DNA from: Cyanobacteriota bacterium
GTDB lineage: Bacteria > Cyanobacteriota > Cyanobacteriia > Leptolyngbyales > Leptolyngbyaceae
Length of the DNA stretch: 27,888 nucleotides
Direction: 5' to 3'
Assembly (NCBI GenBank): GCA_027482985.1
Contig: JAIXVO010000640.1
Coordinates: 1-27,888 of the forward strand
In this document: in pieces, positions 1-8,100 of the stretch
How the letters are laid out: every line of letters begins with the position of its first letter
How positions within the stretch are numbered: position 1 is the first letter of the stretch
Notes under the pieces: generated by a model
Databases searched by the model: none
The model's input: only the letters and a program-made list of their open reading frames with translations
Told to the model about the DNA's origin: nothing
Made by a program: the position numbers and the translations under genes

Positions 1-1347
1 AGTCCAGCCCGGTGCGACCGATTCCACGCTGACAAAGCCACTCCAGTTTGGCTCAAACCGATAAACCACCACGCGATCGGCCTGCAACCAGTGCCGCACT
101 TCGCTGACAGCGGTATTTAAAATATCCTCCAGTTCCAACGATTCCCGAATCCGCTGAATAATCGCTTCTAACTGGGCTTCTCGTTCGGCTTGCAACCGCA
201 GTGCTTCTTCCACCTGCTTGCGATCGGAAATATCCCGCGTCACGCTTAACACCGTCACCACCTGCCCATCGGCAGTAAATTCTGGCACAATCCGCGATTG
301 AAAATAACGTTGTCCAGTTGGGGTGGCGACTTCAAATTCAATGGTTTGTTCTTGCGCCGTGGCAAACACGCTTTGCAGTTGCGTTTCCCAAAATTCAATG
401 ACGGAGTGGGTCAGCCCCACTTCGCGATTCGTTTTGCCGTGAAATGCCGTTGCCGGAATGCCCGTAACTCGCTCAATGGACGGATTGATGTAGAGATGTC
501 GCAAGTCCTGGTCAAAGCGGGCAATGATGTCGGGCGAATTTTCCACCAAGGCGCGAAACTCTTGCTCTCGCCGATACAACACTTCTTGTGTTTGCTGCCG
601 CGCGGTGATGTCTTGAAAAATCAGCACCCCTCCCACAATCTCGCTGTTGCGATCGCGAATCGGTGCCGCCGAATTGCCAATTCGCCGCTCAGTCCCCTGT
701 TTGGTACGCAGCCTACATTGCTCTAGCGTCACCCGCGCCCCTGACCGCATGGCCTGTTCCAGCGGATTCGCGATCGCCGTCTGCGTCTGCGTGTCCACCA
801 GGTGCAAGACTTGATGTGCAGCTAACCCCAACGCTTCCGCCTGACTCCACCCAGTTAAATCCTCCGCGATCGGATTCATAAACGTAATGTTGCCCTGGCG
901 ATCGGTGGTGATGGTGCCGTCACCAATGCTGGTCAACGTGGTCGCTAACCATTGCTCTGCCTGCGTCAGTTGTTGTTCTAACCGATGGCGTTGCAGGGCA
1001 ATGTTGATGGTGGTGATCAGTTCCGTTTGGTTAAAAGGTTTAACTAAATAGCCAAACGGTTGAGTAGCGATCGCCCGTTGCAAAATGCCATCTTCCGTAC
1101 TGGCACTGAGATAAATGATGGGAATTTTGAGTTGTTGATGGATGCGATCGGCAGCCGTAATGCCATCAATTTCATCCTTCAAACAAATATCCATTAATAC
1201 CAGGTCAGGAGATAATTCGAGCGCGCGTCGAATCGCTTCCGACCCCGTGGCCACAATATCCAAAATGGCATGAGCAGAGGTTTCTAAAAAAACTCGAAGA
1301 CTCTGAGCCGCAACAATTTCATCCTCGACAATTAGAATCTTCGCCAT
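1..1347 (-). CDS. REC-PAS-PAS-GAF sensor/response regulator (partial, C-terminus off the window)
   Basis: The frame is open from an ATG at 1347 to the window edge, giving 449 residues with no stop. Residues 1-120 are a response-regulator receiver domain: acidic pair in VEDE near residue 8, phospho-acceptor Asp53 in LMDICL, and the conserved Lys in YLVKPF. Two PAS domains follow (about 127-250 and 265-390), ending in FQDITAR and VTRDISDRKQ, which are typical PAS exits. A GAF domain begins near residue 400 and contains the phytochrome/GAF-like stretch ADRVVVYRFEP. In cyanobacteria such proteins usually end in a histidine kinase or a GGDEF domain, but that part is missing here, so output is unknown. 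No clear Shine-Dalgarno precedes the ATG. A strong dyad lies 29 bp upstream of the start. It shares its strand with the hybrid kinase at 5192-9226 but is not in the same operon. Confidence 0.9.
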   Translation of the reverse strand, partial: MAKILIVEDEIVAAQSLRVFLETSAHAILDIVATGSEAIRRALELSPDLVLMDICLKDEIDGITAADRIHQQLKIPIIYLSASTEDGILQRAIATQPFGYLVKPFNQTELITTINIALQRHRLEQQLTQAEQWLATTLTSIGDGTITTDRQGNITFMNPIAEDLTGWSQAEALGLAAHQVLHLVDTQTQTAIANPLEQAMRSGARVTLEQCRLRTKQGTERRIGNSAAPIRDRNSEIVGGVLIFQDITARQQTQEVLYRREQEFRALVENSPDIIARFDQDLRHLYINPSIERVTGIPATAFHGKTNREVGLTHSVIEFWETQLQSVFATAQEQTIEFEVATPTGQRYFQSRIVPEFTADGQVVTVLSVTRDISDRKQVEEALRLQAEREAQLEAIIQRIRESLELEDILNTAVSEVRHWLQADRVVVYRFEPNWSGFVSVESVAPGWT

Positions 1348-1375
1348 AAGGTTCTGTTTCGCTCAGCCAATTAAA

Positions 1376-1409
1376 CATCAGTTGTGAGTCATATTCTGAC
1401 TAACTGATG
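1376..1409 (-). promoter_or_regulatory. 13-bp bulged dyad in the leader of the REC-PAS sensor
   Basis: CATCAGTT and AACTGATG form a perfect 8-bp outer stem. AGTCA and TGACT form a perfect 5-bp inner stem around the loop TATTC, with a 3-nt bulge (GTG) on one side. It sits 29 bp before the start codon of the minus-strand sensor, so it could be an operator or a 5'-UTR hairpin. The dyad is seen directly; its role is inferred. Confidence 0.5.
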
Positions 1410-1497
1410 ACAACACCGCATCAAAAAAATATCGTGATGCTTAGTTGATTTCTGACACTCAGCACGAAGACAAGCACGAAAACATCTTAACCGAGTG

Positions 1498-1526
1498 TTG
1501 ACAGCGCGGCGCTGGCAAAATATTTT
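1498..1526 (+). promoter_or_regulatory. Consensus-like sigma70 promoter pointing into gene-free DNA
   Basis: TTGACA at 1498-1503, a 17-bp spacer, then TATTTT at 1521-1526. The -35 box is perfect and the spacing ideal. Both neighbouring genes lie on the minus strand, so a plus-strand transcript starting near 1533 would run through the folded repeat at 1587-1685 and then antisense to the thioredoxin-like gene. It could drive a small RNA or be chance. Confidence 0.35.
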
Positions 1527-1586
1527 GTCTTAGATTAATATCTTTAAGGCAACCTTAGGCACTCATATACTTCACGCACCAAAACC

Positions 1587-1685
1587 GCCCTCACCCCCGC
1601 CCCCTCGCCCAAAATGGGCGAGGGGAGAAAGATTGGATTAGTTCCCCTGCTCCCCCTCTGGGAGCAGGGGTGAGGGGATGAGGGC
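1587..1685. repeat. 99-bp folded intergenic repeat, copy 1
   Basis: Terminal 7-bp arms GCCCTCA and TGAGGGC enclose two hairpins, giving a three-way-junction shape. Hairpin one has an 11-bp perfect stem (1601-1611 with 1615-1625, loop AAA). Hairpin two has an 11-bp perfect stem (1644-1654 with 1660-1670). Weaker symmetry continues outward to about 1558 and 1717 (CACC-AAAA against TTTTGGGGTG; GGCA against TGCC). A diverged second copy lies at 12943-13040. Pyrimidine-rich CCCTCACCCCC-type elements around an AAAATGGG hairpin are common between cyanobacterial genes (from memory). Confidence 0.75.
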
Positions 1686-1746
1686 AGCTATTTTGGGGTG
1701 TCAGGTATGTTAATGCCCAAACTGATTCTGCCAACCCCAAGGTTTA

Positions 1747-1806
1747 AAAAGGCAGCAGTAAAAAGGCAAAAGGCGGCAGGGTAAGCTCGAAAAGGCAGCA
1801 GTAAAA
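1747..1806. repeat. 17-bp direct repeat in an AAAGGC-rich tract
   Basis: AAAAGGCAGCAGTAAAA occurs at 1747-1763 and again at 1790-1806. Between and after the copies are further degenerate GGCAAAAGG/GGCGGCAGG units. This resembles the short tandem repeats scattered in filamentous cyanobacterial genomes. A similar short tract on the other strand (CTGCCTTCTGCCTTTTGCC) occurs near 2608-2628. Confidence 0.6.
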
Positions 1807-1890
1807 TGCCAGCAGGCAGGAGGGCAAAGCTCTGAATCGTCGAGGTTTTGCCTGCGGTTCTACGCCTGCTGACTTACTGCAATAGTGCAA

Positions 1891-2490
1891 TTACTGCACC
1901 AACTCTGTGTTGATTTCGTTGAGTTGACGGCGTTTTAATTCTACGGATTGCGATCGCGGTAACAAGTCAAATACCTGCCGAAACACATCATCCATCCGCT
2001 CAAAGCTGAGGGCACCAGATTCATTCAACACAGGCTGACCCACTGCATTAAAGACCACTGTTTGCGGCACTACGCCTTTGTAGTAATACAACTCATCTGT
2101 GGGCGTGGGGTTTCCGGCTTGCGTCAATGAGTCCACCCGCACCGCTAGAAAGTCTGCCGCTCGGCCATAGAATGCCTGAAGTTGGGAAACCGTACTGGAG
2201 TATTGTTTGCAATCACTGCTGTCGTCTACATAAAACACGAGGAGCACCGGACGTTCTCGTTGCAAGGCTTGAGCCAGGGTATATTTCGGCGGCACGAGGG
2301 AACCATTGCTGGCATACAGGGCAAAAATATCGCCATCATAGCGGTCATCCGTCAGCCCCGCGATCGCGGGTGATCCCCAACTCAGGATGCCGAAGAGCGC
2401 TAGCAAGAGACTGAGCATCACCAAGTGCGATCGCCCTTGCACCCAGCGCCAAATTGACACCAACATCGAATTTAACCCGGAAAAGCTCAT
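1891..2490 (-). CDS. Thylakoid thioredoxin-like protein, photosystem I accumulation factor type
   Basis: This is a 199-residue protein. An N-terminal hydrophobic segment at about residues 22-40 ends in SPAIA before GLTDDRYDGDIFALY, reading as a signal peptide or membrane anchor that sends the rest to the thylakoid lumen or periplasm. The remainder has a thioredoxin-like pattern (RPVLLVFYVDDSSD near 80-93; PQTVVFNAVGQPVL near 142-155). The usual CxxC is absent: the only cysteine is in SSDCKQY, so a dithiol oxidoreductase role is unlikely. From memory, this family with the GDIFALYA and ESVELKRRQ.NEINTEL signatures is widespread in cyanobacteria and annotated as a thylakoid photosystem I accumulation factor. 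That name is recalled, not tested. A second Met at residue 9 is an alternative start; neither has a clear Shine-Dalgarno. Confidence 0.82.
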   Translation of the reverse strand: MSFSGLNSMLVSIWRWVQGRSHLVMLSLLLALFGILSWGSPAIAGLTDDRYDGDIFALYASNGSLVPPKYTLAQALQRERPVLLVFYVDDSSDCKQYSSTVSQLQAFYGRAADFLAVRVDSLTQAGNPTPTDELYYYKGVVPQTVVFNAVGQPVLNESGALSFERMDDVFRQVFDLLPRSQSVELKRRQLNEINTELVQ

Positions 2491-2872
2491 AAGTATTCAT
2501 AACTAACATTCTGCTCTTTCCATTCTGAAGGAATAGGGGACGAATCAGGCTAGGAATTTTGGTTTGTGGTCGAGCGCTCTTGCCACCCATGGCACCGCTA
2601 CAGATAGCCTGCCTTCTGCCTTTTGCCTGATCCTTTGCACTGAGCATGGCATTGAGGCAAGAATTTGGGTTGATAGCAGGAATTGCCAGCCCAATGCCGG
2701 GATCTTACCGTGCACTTATTTCTCCCTTCTCCTGCCACTTTCTCCCTTTCTCTCCTAATCCAAAGTTGTAGCGAGTTTGCTTTAGCGTATGCTAGAACTA
2801 TACGTAGAGATAGAGTATGCAAGAATACCTACGGATAAGGCTTTGAGCAAATTATTTCTCATTGTTTGAGAC
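2491..2872. other. Intergenic gap, no gene supported
   Basis: The stretch between the thioredoxin-like gene and the Fur-family promoter holds a short AGGC-type tract (about 2608-2628) and a nested dyad. In the dyad GGCATTG at 2648-2654 pairs with CAATGCC at 2692-2698, and GGCAA/TTGCC lies inside it. The longest frames here lack family features and ribosome binding sites. Confidence 0.5.
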
Positions 2873-2901
2873 TTGCCGTTTTTTGCAAAGGCTTCCATAA
2901 T
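2857..2901 (+). promoter_or_regulatory. Candidate promoter and operator of the Fur-family gene
   Basis: TTGCCG at 2873-2878 and CATAAT at 2896-2901 are separated by exactly 17 bp, predicting a start near 2908 and a leader of about 78 nt. Directly against the -35 box is a 5-bp dyad, TCTCA-TTGTT-TGAGA (2857-2871). Fur-family genes are often autoregulated, so this is a candidate operator. It does not match the classical Fur or PerR box. Confidence 0.4.
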
Positions 2902-2985
2902 GGCTGCAATTTAGTTCGATTCAGCGATCGCATTTGATCTCCATAACAAACATCCCTTCAAATTCCTGCTTGAGAGCATTCGACT

Positions 2986-3429
2986 ATGACTACCGATGCA
3001 ATGACCCCGAAACCGATTCGTTGCCTGGATGATGCGCTTGAGCGTTGCCAGAATTTGGGGATGCGCCTCAGCCGTCAGCGTCGCTACATTCTCGAACTGC
3101 TGTGGGATGCACGGGAGCATTTGTCAGCGCGGGAGATTTACGATCGCCTGAATCAGCAGGGCAAGGACATTGGGCATACTTCGGTCTATCAGAATTTAGA
3201 GGCTTTGTCGGGGCAGGGGATCATTGAGTGTATTGAGCGATCGGATGGAAGACTCTATGGCAACATTAGTGATTCTCACAGTCATGTGAATTGTCTTGAT
3301 ACCAATCAAATTCTGGATGTGCATGTGGAGTTGCCAGCCGCGATTATTGCGCAAATCGAAGCTCAAACAGGAGTCAAGATTACGGATTACCACATCGACT
3401 TTTTCGGTTACCGCCAAGAACCCAATTAG
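2986..3429 (+). CDS. Fur-family transcriptional regulator lacking CxxC zinc motifs (FurC/PerR-like)
   Basis: The protein has 147 residues, the normal Fur size. Residues 25-90 form the winged helix: LSRQRRYILELL, then the recognition-helix region GHTSVYQNLEAL (63-74). The dimerisation/metal region follows: SHSH at 97-100, a single Cys103 where most Fur and PerR proteins start CxxC, then DVHVELP and a final YHIDFFGY. Cysteines occur only at 13, 21, 82 and 103, so there is no structural CxxC pair, while the His-rich regulatory site is partly kept. The NISDSHSHVNC arrangement resembles, from memory, the FurC/PerR paralogue of Anabaena, a peroxide-stress regulator. Zur-like or other metal sensing cannot be excluded. 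The start at 2986 is an ATG with a weak Shine-Dalgarno; Met6 at 3001 is an alternative. The gene stands alone. Confidence 0.88.
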   Translation: MTTDAMTPKPIRCLDDALERCQNLGMRLSRQRRYILELLWDAREHLSAREIYDRLNQQGKDIGHTSVYQNLEALSGQGIIECIERSDGRLYGNISDSHSHVNCLDTNQILDVHVELPAAIIAQIEAQTGVKITDYHIDFFGYRQEPN

Positions 3430-3445
3430 GTTCTGATCCCCCTAA

Positions 3446-3467
3446 AGCTCCTTTAAACAGAGGAGCT
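3446..3467 (+). terminator. Hairpin after the Fur-family gene
   Basis: AGCTCCT at 3446-3452 pairs perfectly with AGGAGCT at 3461-3467 across an 8-nt loop, 17 bp after the stop codon. No T-run follows, so it is at best a weak intrinsic terminator or an RNA-stabilising hairpin. Confidence 0.35.
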
Positions 3468-3657
3468 GCAAGCGATATGGCTGAGTTTCCTCCTTTTGCA
3501 TGAAGGTTAGAGCGACTCGTTTAGGGTTTACATTTGACCCGCAGTTACACTCCAGATCGCTGCTTCGGATTTGGGGATGTGATTCCTGCCAAAATCCAAA
3601 AGCAACCGCTCGCTTCCCTGAGATAATGAGGGGCTAGACTCCTTTTTGCGATGCACT

Positions 3658-4896
3658 ATGGCAACCATCAACAATCACTACTTGAAGCTGAAAGCTGGTT
3701 ATCTGTTTCCGGAGATTGCGCGGCGGGTGAATGCGTTTGCAGCGGCACACCCAGATGCGAACATTATCCGGTTGGGGATTGGGGATGTGACGGAACCCCT
3801 ACCTGCCGCCTGCCGCACCGCCATGATCAAAGCGGTGGAGGAAATGGGCGATCGCGAGTCGTTTCGCGGGTATGGCCCAGAGCAGGGTTATGAATGGCTG
3901 CGGGCGGCGATCGCGCAGCACGATTTTCAGTCGCGGGGCTGTGAGATTGACGCGGCGGAAATCTTTATCTCGGATGGGTCGAAGTGCGACTGTGGCAATA
4001 TTCTCGACATTTTTGGGGACGATAACGCGATCGCGGTGACAGACCCGGTTTATCCCGTGTATGTGGATACGAATGTGATGGCGGGTCACACGGGGGAGGC
4101 CAATGAGCAGGGGGAGTATGGCGGTTTGGTCTATTTGCCGATTTCGGCGGATAACAACTTCACGGCGCAGATCCCCACGCAGAAGGTGGATTTGATTTAT
4201 CTCTGCTTCCCGAACAATCCCACGGGTGCAACTGCCAGCCGGGAACATTTACAGGCGTGGGTCGATTATGCGCGGGCACACGGCTCGATCATTTTCTTTG
4301 ATGCTGCTTACGAAGCGTTCATCACAGACCCGACGATCCCGCATTCGATTTATGAAATCGAAGGGGCAAGAGAGTGTGCGATCGAGTTTCGGTCTTTCTC
4401 CAAAAACGCAGGTTTCACGGGCACTCGTTGCGCTTTGACGGTAGTGCCGAAGACGCTGAAAGGCAAAGCGGCAGATGGCACTGAGGTAGACCTGTGGAAG
4501 TTGTGGAACCGGCGGCAATCGACCAAGTTCAATGGCGTGTCTTACATTGTGCAACGGGGGGCAGAAGCGGTGTATTCACCGGAGGGACAAAGCCAGATCC
4601 AGAGTTTGGTCGCGTTCTACATGGAAAATGCCCGGATTATTCGCGCCCAACTGATGGCAGCGGGAATTCAAGTCTATGGTGGGGTGAATGCGCCCTATGT
4701 TTGGGTGAAAACGCCAAACGGTTTATCCAGTTGGGACTTTTTTGATAAGTTGCTGCACACTTGCCATGTGGTCGGTACGCCGGGTTCGGGCTTTGGGGCG
4801 GCGGGAGAAGGGTATTTCCGGATCTCGGCGTTCAATAGTCGGGACAATGTGAATGCCGCGATGCAACGGATTACGGAGAAATTTAAGGTGGCGTAA
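3658..4896 (+). CDS. dapL: LL-diaminopimelate aminotransferase
   Basis: The 412-residue PLP enzyme of fold type I converts tetrahydrodipicolinate and glutamate to LL-diaminopimelate in one step. This is the lysine and peptidoglycan precursor route used by cyanobacteria and plants. The N-terminus [20 protein letters not shown] is highly typical of DapL. Other landmarks are [12 protein letters not shown] (38-49), [13 protein letters not shown] (103-115), [10 protein letters not shown] (184-193), and the PLP lysine Lys249 in [13 protein letters not shown]. The C-terminal [18 protein letters not shown] stretch contributes to carboxylate binding. The frame extends 12 nt upstream to a TTG, but the ATG at 3658 fits the family. 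The gene is monocistronic here and converges on the histidine kinase gene. Confidence 0.97.
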   Translation: MATINNHYLKLKAGYLFPEIARRVNAFAAAHPDANIIRLGIGDVTEPLPAACRTAMIKAVEEMGDRESFRGYGPEQGYEWLRAAIAQHDFQSRGCEIDAAEIFISDGSKCDCGNILDIFGDDNAIAVTDPVYPVYVDTNVMAGHTGEANEQGEYGGLVYLPISADNNFTAQIPTQKVDLIYLCFPNNPTGATASREHLQAWVDYARAHGSIIFFDAAYEAFITDPTIPHSIYEIEGARECAIEFRSFSKNAGFTGTRCALTVVPKTLKGKAADGTEVDLWKLWNRRQSTKFNGVSYIVQRGAEAVYSPEGQSQIQSLVAFYMENARIIRAQLMAAGIQVYGGVNAPYVWVKTPNGLSSWDFFDKLLHTCHVVGTPGSGFGAAGEGYFRISAFNSRDNVNAAMQRITEKFKVA

Positions 4897-5191
4897 GGGG
4901 CGATCGCGATTGCGGATCTCACAATTGCCATCACCGCTTGTGTTCCCTTCTTCCAAAAGGAGCGAGGGGAAGGGGACACCTTGAATTGACAAGTCTGGGG
5001 GTGGCGGGAGTCTCTGACTAAAACCAAAATTCTGGGCTTGGGTGGCAGCCCCCCAAACCCCCCGAATTCAGGGGACGGTTGCGTCCTCCGACCCCCCTCC
5101 AAAGGTCAACTCTGGGGCATCGCAGTCAGGTTTCGGTGGTGACGTTGTTGCGACAAACTCTAGAGCGGCTTCAGGTTTAAGTTGCTATAGC
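4897..5191. other. Convergent intergenic gap with GC-rich imperfect hairpins
   Basis: The space between convergent dapL and the histidine kinase gene holds an imperfect hairpin at about 4940-4982 (GTGTTCCC against GGGGACAC around CCAAAAGG). Pyrimidine/purine tracts follow at 5048-5102. It probably holds 3' ends for both genes. No frame with family features was seen. Confidence 0.45.
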
Positions 5192-8100
5192 TCAGGGCGG
5201 GTCGGGACTTGCGCTAAGGGGGGCGATCGCACCATGGTGCAGCAGCTTGATCAGCAGGGCGATCAGGGTGTCGGGTTCGGCGGGTTTGGCAAGATGACTT
5301 TGGAAACCAGCGGCGAGGGCTTGTTGCTGGTTAAAGTCACCCGCGTAGGCAGTGAGAGCGATCGCAGGAATGGTGCCGCCGTGTTCGGGGGGGAAGGTGC
5401 GGACTTGTTGCAGGAAGGTGTAGCCATCTAGATCGGGCATCCCCACATCGCTAATTAACAAGTCAAATTGCTGCTGCTCAAATAGTTGTAAAGCTTCGGT
5501 GGCGGCTCCCACGGGGGTCACGATCGCCTGATATTGCTCCAACGTAAAGGTAATGCAATCGCGCGTATCTACATGGTCATCCACCAGCAAAATGCGGATG
5601 CCAGCAAGGGGATGCACCTGGGCGACAGACGGTGGGTTCGCCTGATCCGGTGGCGGCTGAGGGGGGCGATCGCGGTTGATTAAGGGCAGCTTGACGGTAA
5701 AGGTAGACCCCTGATCTAGACCAGCACTCGCAGCTTGCACCGTCCCCCCATGTAATTCCACTAAATGGCGGACGATCGCTAGCCCCAAACCCAACCCGCC
5801 AAATTGACGCGTGGTCGTGGAATCAGCTTGCCGAAAATACTCAAACACATGGGGCAGGAAGTGGGGCGGAATGCCTCTCCCCGTGTCTCGAACGATGATT
5901 TGGGCATGGGTGGGCGTGGTTGTGAGAGGAGCAAGTCCCAGGGGCAAGGCGGCGGGAGGGGGCAATTGAGCCGCGATCGCGCTTAACTCGACTTCCACCT
6001 GTCCCCCGGCATCTGTGAATTTGACGGCATTGGATAACAGATTCCAGATCACTTGTTGGAGGCGGGCGGAGTCGCCTAACACTTGCCAGGTGGCGGATTG
6101 ACTGTTGGGAGTCGGGCCTCCCGGCGCGGCGGCGGCAACTAGCGTAAACTCCAGGGCGATCGCTTTGGCTTCGGCTGCTAACCGGACTGTCTCCATCGCC
6201 GCTTCGATGGTGGTCGGAAGCGAGACGGGCACCATGTTGAGGCTGAGTTTGCCCCGCAGAATGCGCGACACATCGAGTAAATCTTCAACTAATTGGGTTT
6301 GCAGTTTGGCGTTGCGGTCGATGGTTTCCAGGGCATAGGTTGTTTTTTGCGCGTTCAATTTGCCACTGCGGAGGAGCTTGATCCAACCCAAGATCGGATT
6401 CAACGGCGATCGCAATTCATGCGACAGCACCGCTAAAAACTCGTCCTTAATGCGGTTGGCGGCTTCGGCTTCTTCGCGGGAAGCTTCGGCAATGGCGCGG
6501 GCGGCTTGTTCTGCCGTGTAAAGGCGGGCATTTTCCAGGGCGATCGCGGCCATTTGCGCCAGTTGCATCAGCATCGCTTCATCGGCGCTGGTGAAATCAT
6601 CTATAACCTTATCGGATAACTGAATTAAACCCATGTTTTGCCCCTCGCGCCCTACCAGTGGAGCCGCTAGCCAGCCGCGTAAGGGGGGATGGGTGGCAGG
6701 GGTCGGGACCGCTCCTTGTGTCTGCAGATAGCTGGCCAGTTCGGCCTCCGTCAGCCGCAGGGGGCGATTTTCCTGGCAGACGTAGGCGTTCATGCCAGCG
6801 CTATCGGGTGGGGCGGGATGCTGTCGCCACTGAGCATATTTCTCCGACAGGTAAACCGCATGAATGGCAGTGGCTTTGTCCTGATTCAGAATCACACTGA
6901 TGGTGGCTTGATGGGTGCCAATGATCGCCGCCGCTTGATGCGTAATCACGTCCATCACTTCTTCCAGTGATAGGGCAGAGTTGATGCTAAGGGCAGCTTT
7001 GGTTAAGCCGTGGAGTTGTTTTAGTTGCTGGCGTTCGCGAGTCAATAATTGTTCTCGTTCGAGTTCCGCCTGTTTGCGATCGCTGATGTCGCGAATCACG
7101 CCAATTAAAGATTGGGGCTGTCCTTGCCAATCACGCACCACTGAAGCAGACAAGGTGACCCAAACCGTGTCGCCAGTTTTATGGATATACCGCTTCTCCA
7201 GGGTGTAATGATCAATCTCTCCCACTAGCATCCGTTGGGTTTGGTGCCAATCCGCTGCGATATCGTCGGGATGGGTAATTTGGGCCCAGCTCATTTGTTG
7301 CAATTCGGCGGCACTATAGCCCGTCATGTCGCAATAGGCCCGATTCACCAAAATAAAGCTTTGATCCAACCCCACCTGATTCATCCCCACCGCCACCTGA
7401 TTAAAAATGGCACGGAATCGTTCTTCACTATCGCGCAGGTTCATTTCTGCCTGTTTGCGATCGGTAATATCCTGCACAATGCCCAAAATGCACTGCGGTT
7501 GTCCAGCGGGTGTGCGGCTGAACACCACTTCGCGCCCCGAAAACCAGTGCCACTCGCCATTGGCATGTTGCATTCGGTATTCCAATTCCAGTACTTCGTG
7601 CTCCTGCGCCGTGTGAAATTTGGCGATGTGGGCCGGAACTTGCGCCATGTCAGCCGGGTGGATCAGGGTCGGGAGTAACGCGGCTCCCATCTGCTGGACT
7701 TGTTCGGTAGTGTAGCCCAGCAACTTTGTCACTTGTTGATTGACGTAAACATTGCGTTGCGCCACCAAGTCATAGACATACAAAATTCCTGGTGTCGTTT
7801 CGGCCACTCGTTGAATGAAATGTTGGCTTTCTCGCAGTTCTGCTTCTGTTTGCTTGCGCTTAGTAATGTCGCGAAACACGGTCACTGCCGAGACAATCTC
7901 GCCCACGGCATTCAAGACGGGAGCGGCATTGACATCAATCACAACCGGATCGCGATCGCCATACCGCAACTCCAGTTCTTCATGGGTAATCACCTCACCC
8001 GTTTGCAGCGATCGCTCCAAGGGATAGTCAGCGGTACTGTAACGACTCCCATCCGGGCGATAGGCTTGAAACGGCACCCGCTGTTCATACATTTCCAGGG

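Noticed and set aside
298..726. Plus-strand open frame of 142 codons
   Set aside because: It lies antisense to the clearly coding PAS region of the minus-strand sensor and has no family features.
5180..5200. TATAGCTCAG resembling a tRNA D-arm
   Set aside because: No acceptor, anticodon or T-arm can be folded around it, and it borders the kinase stop codon.
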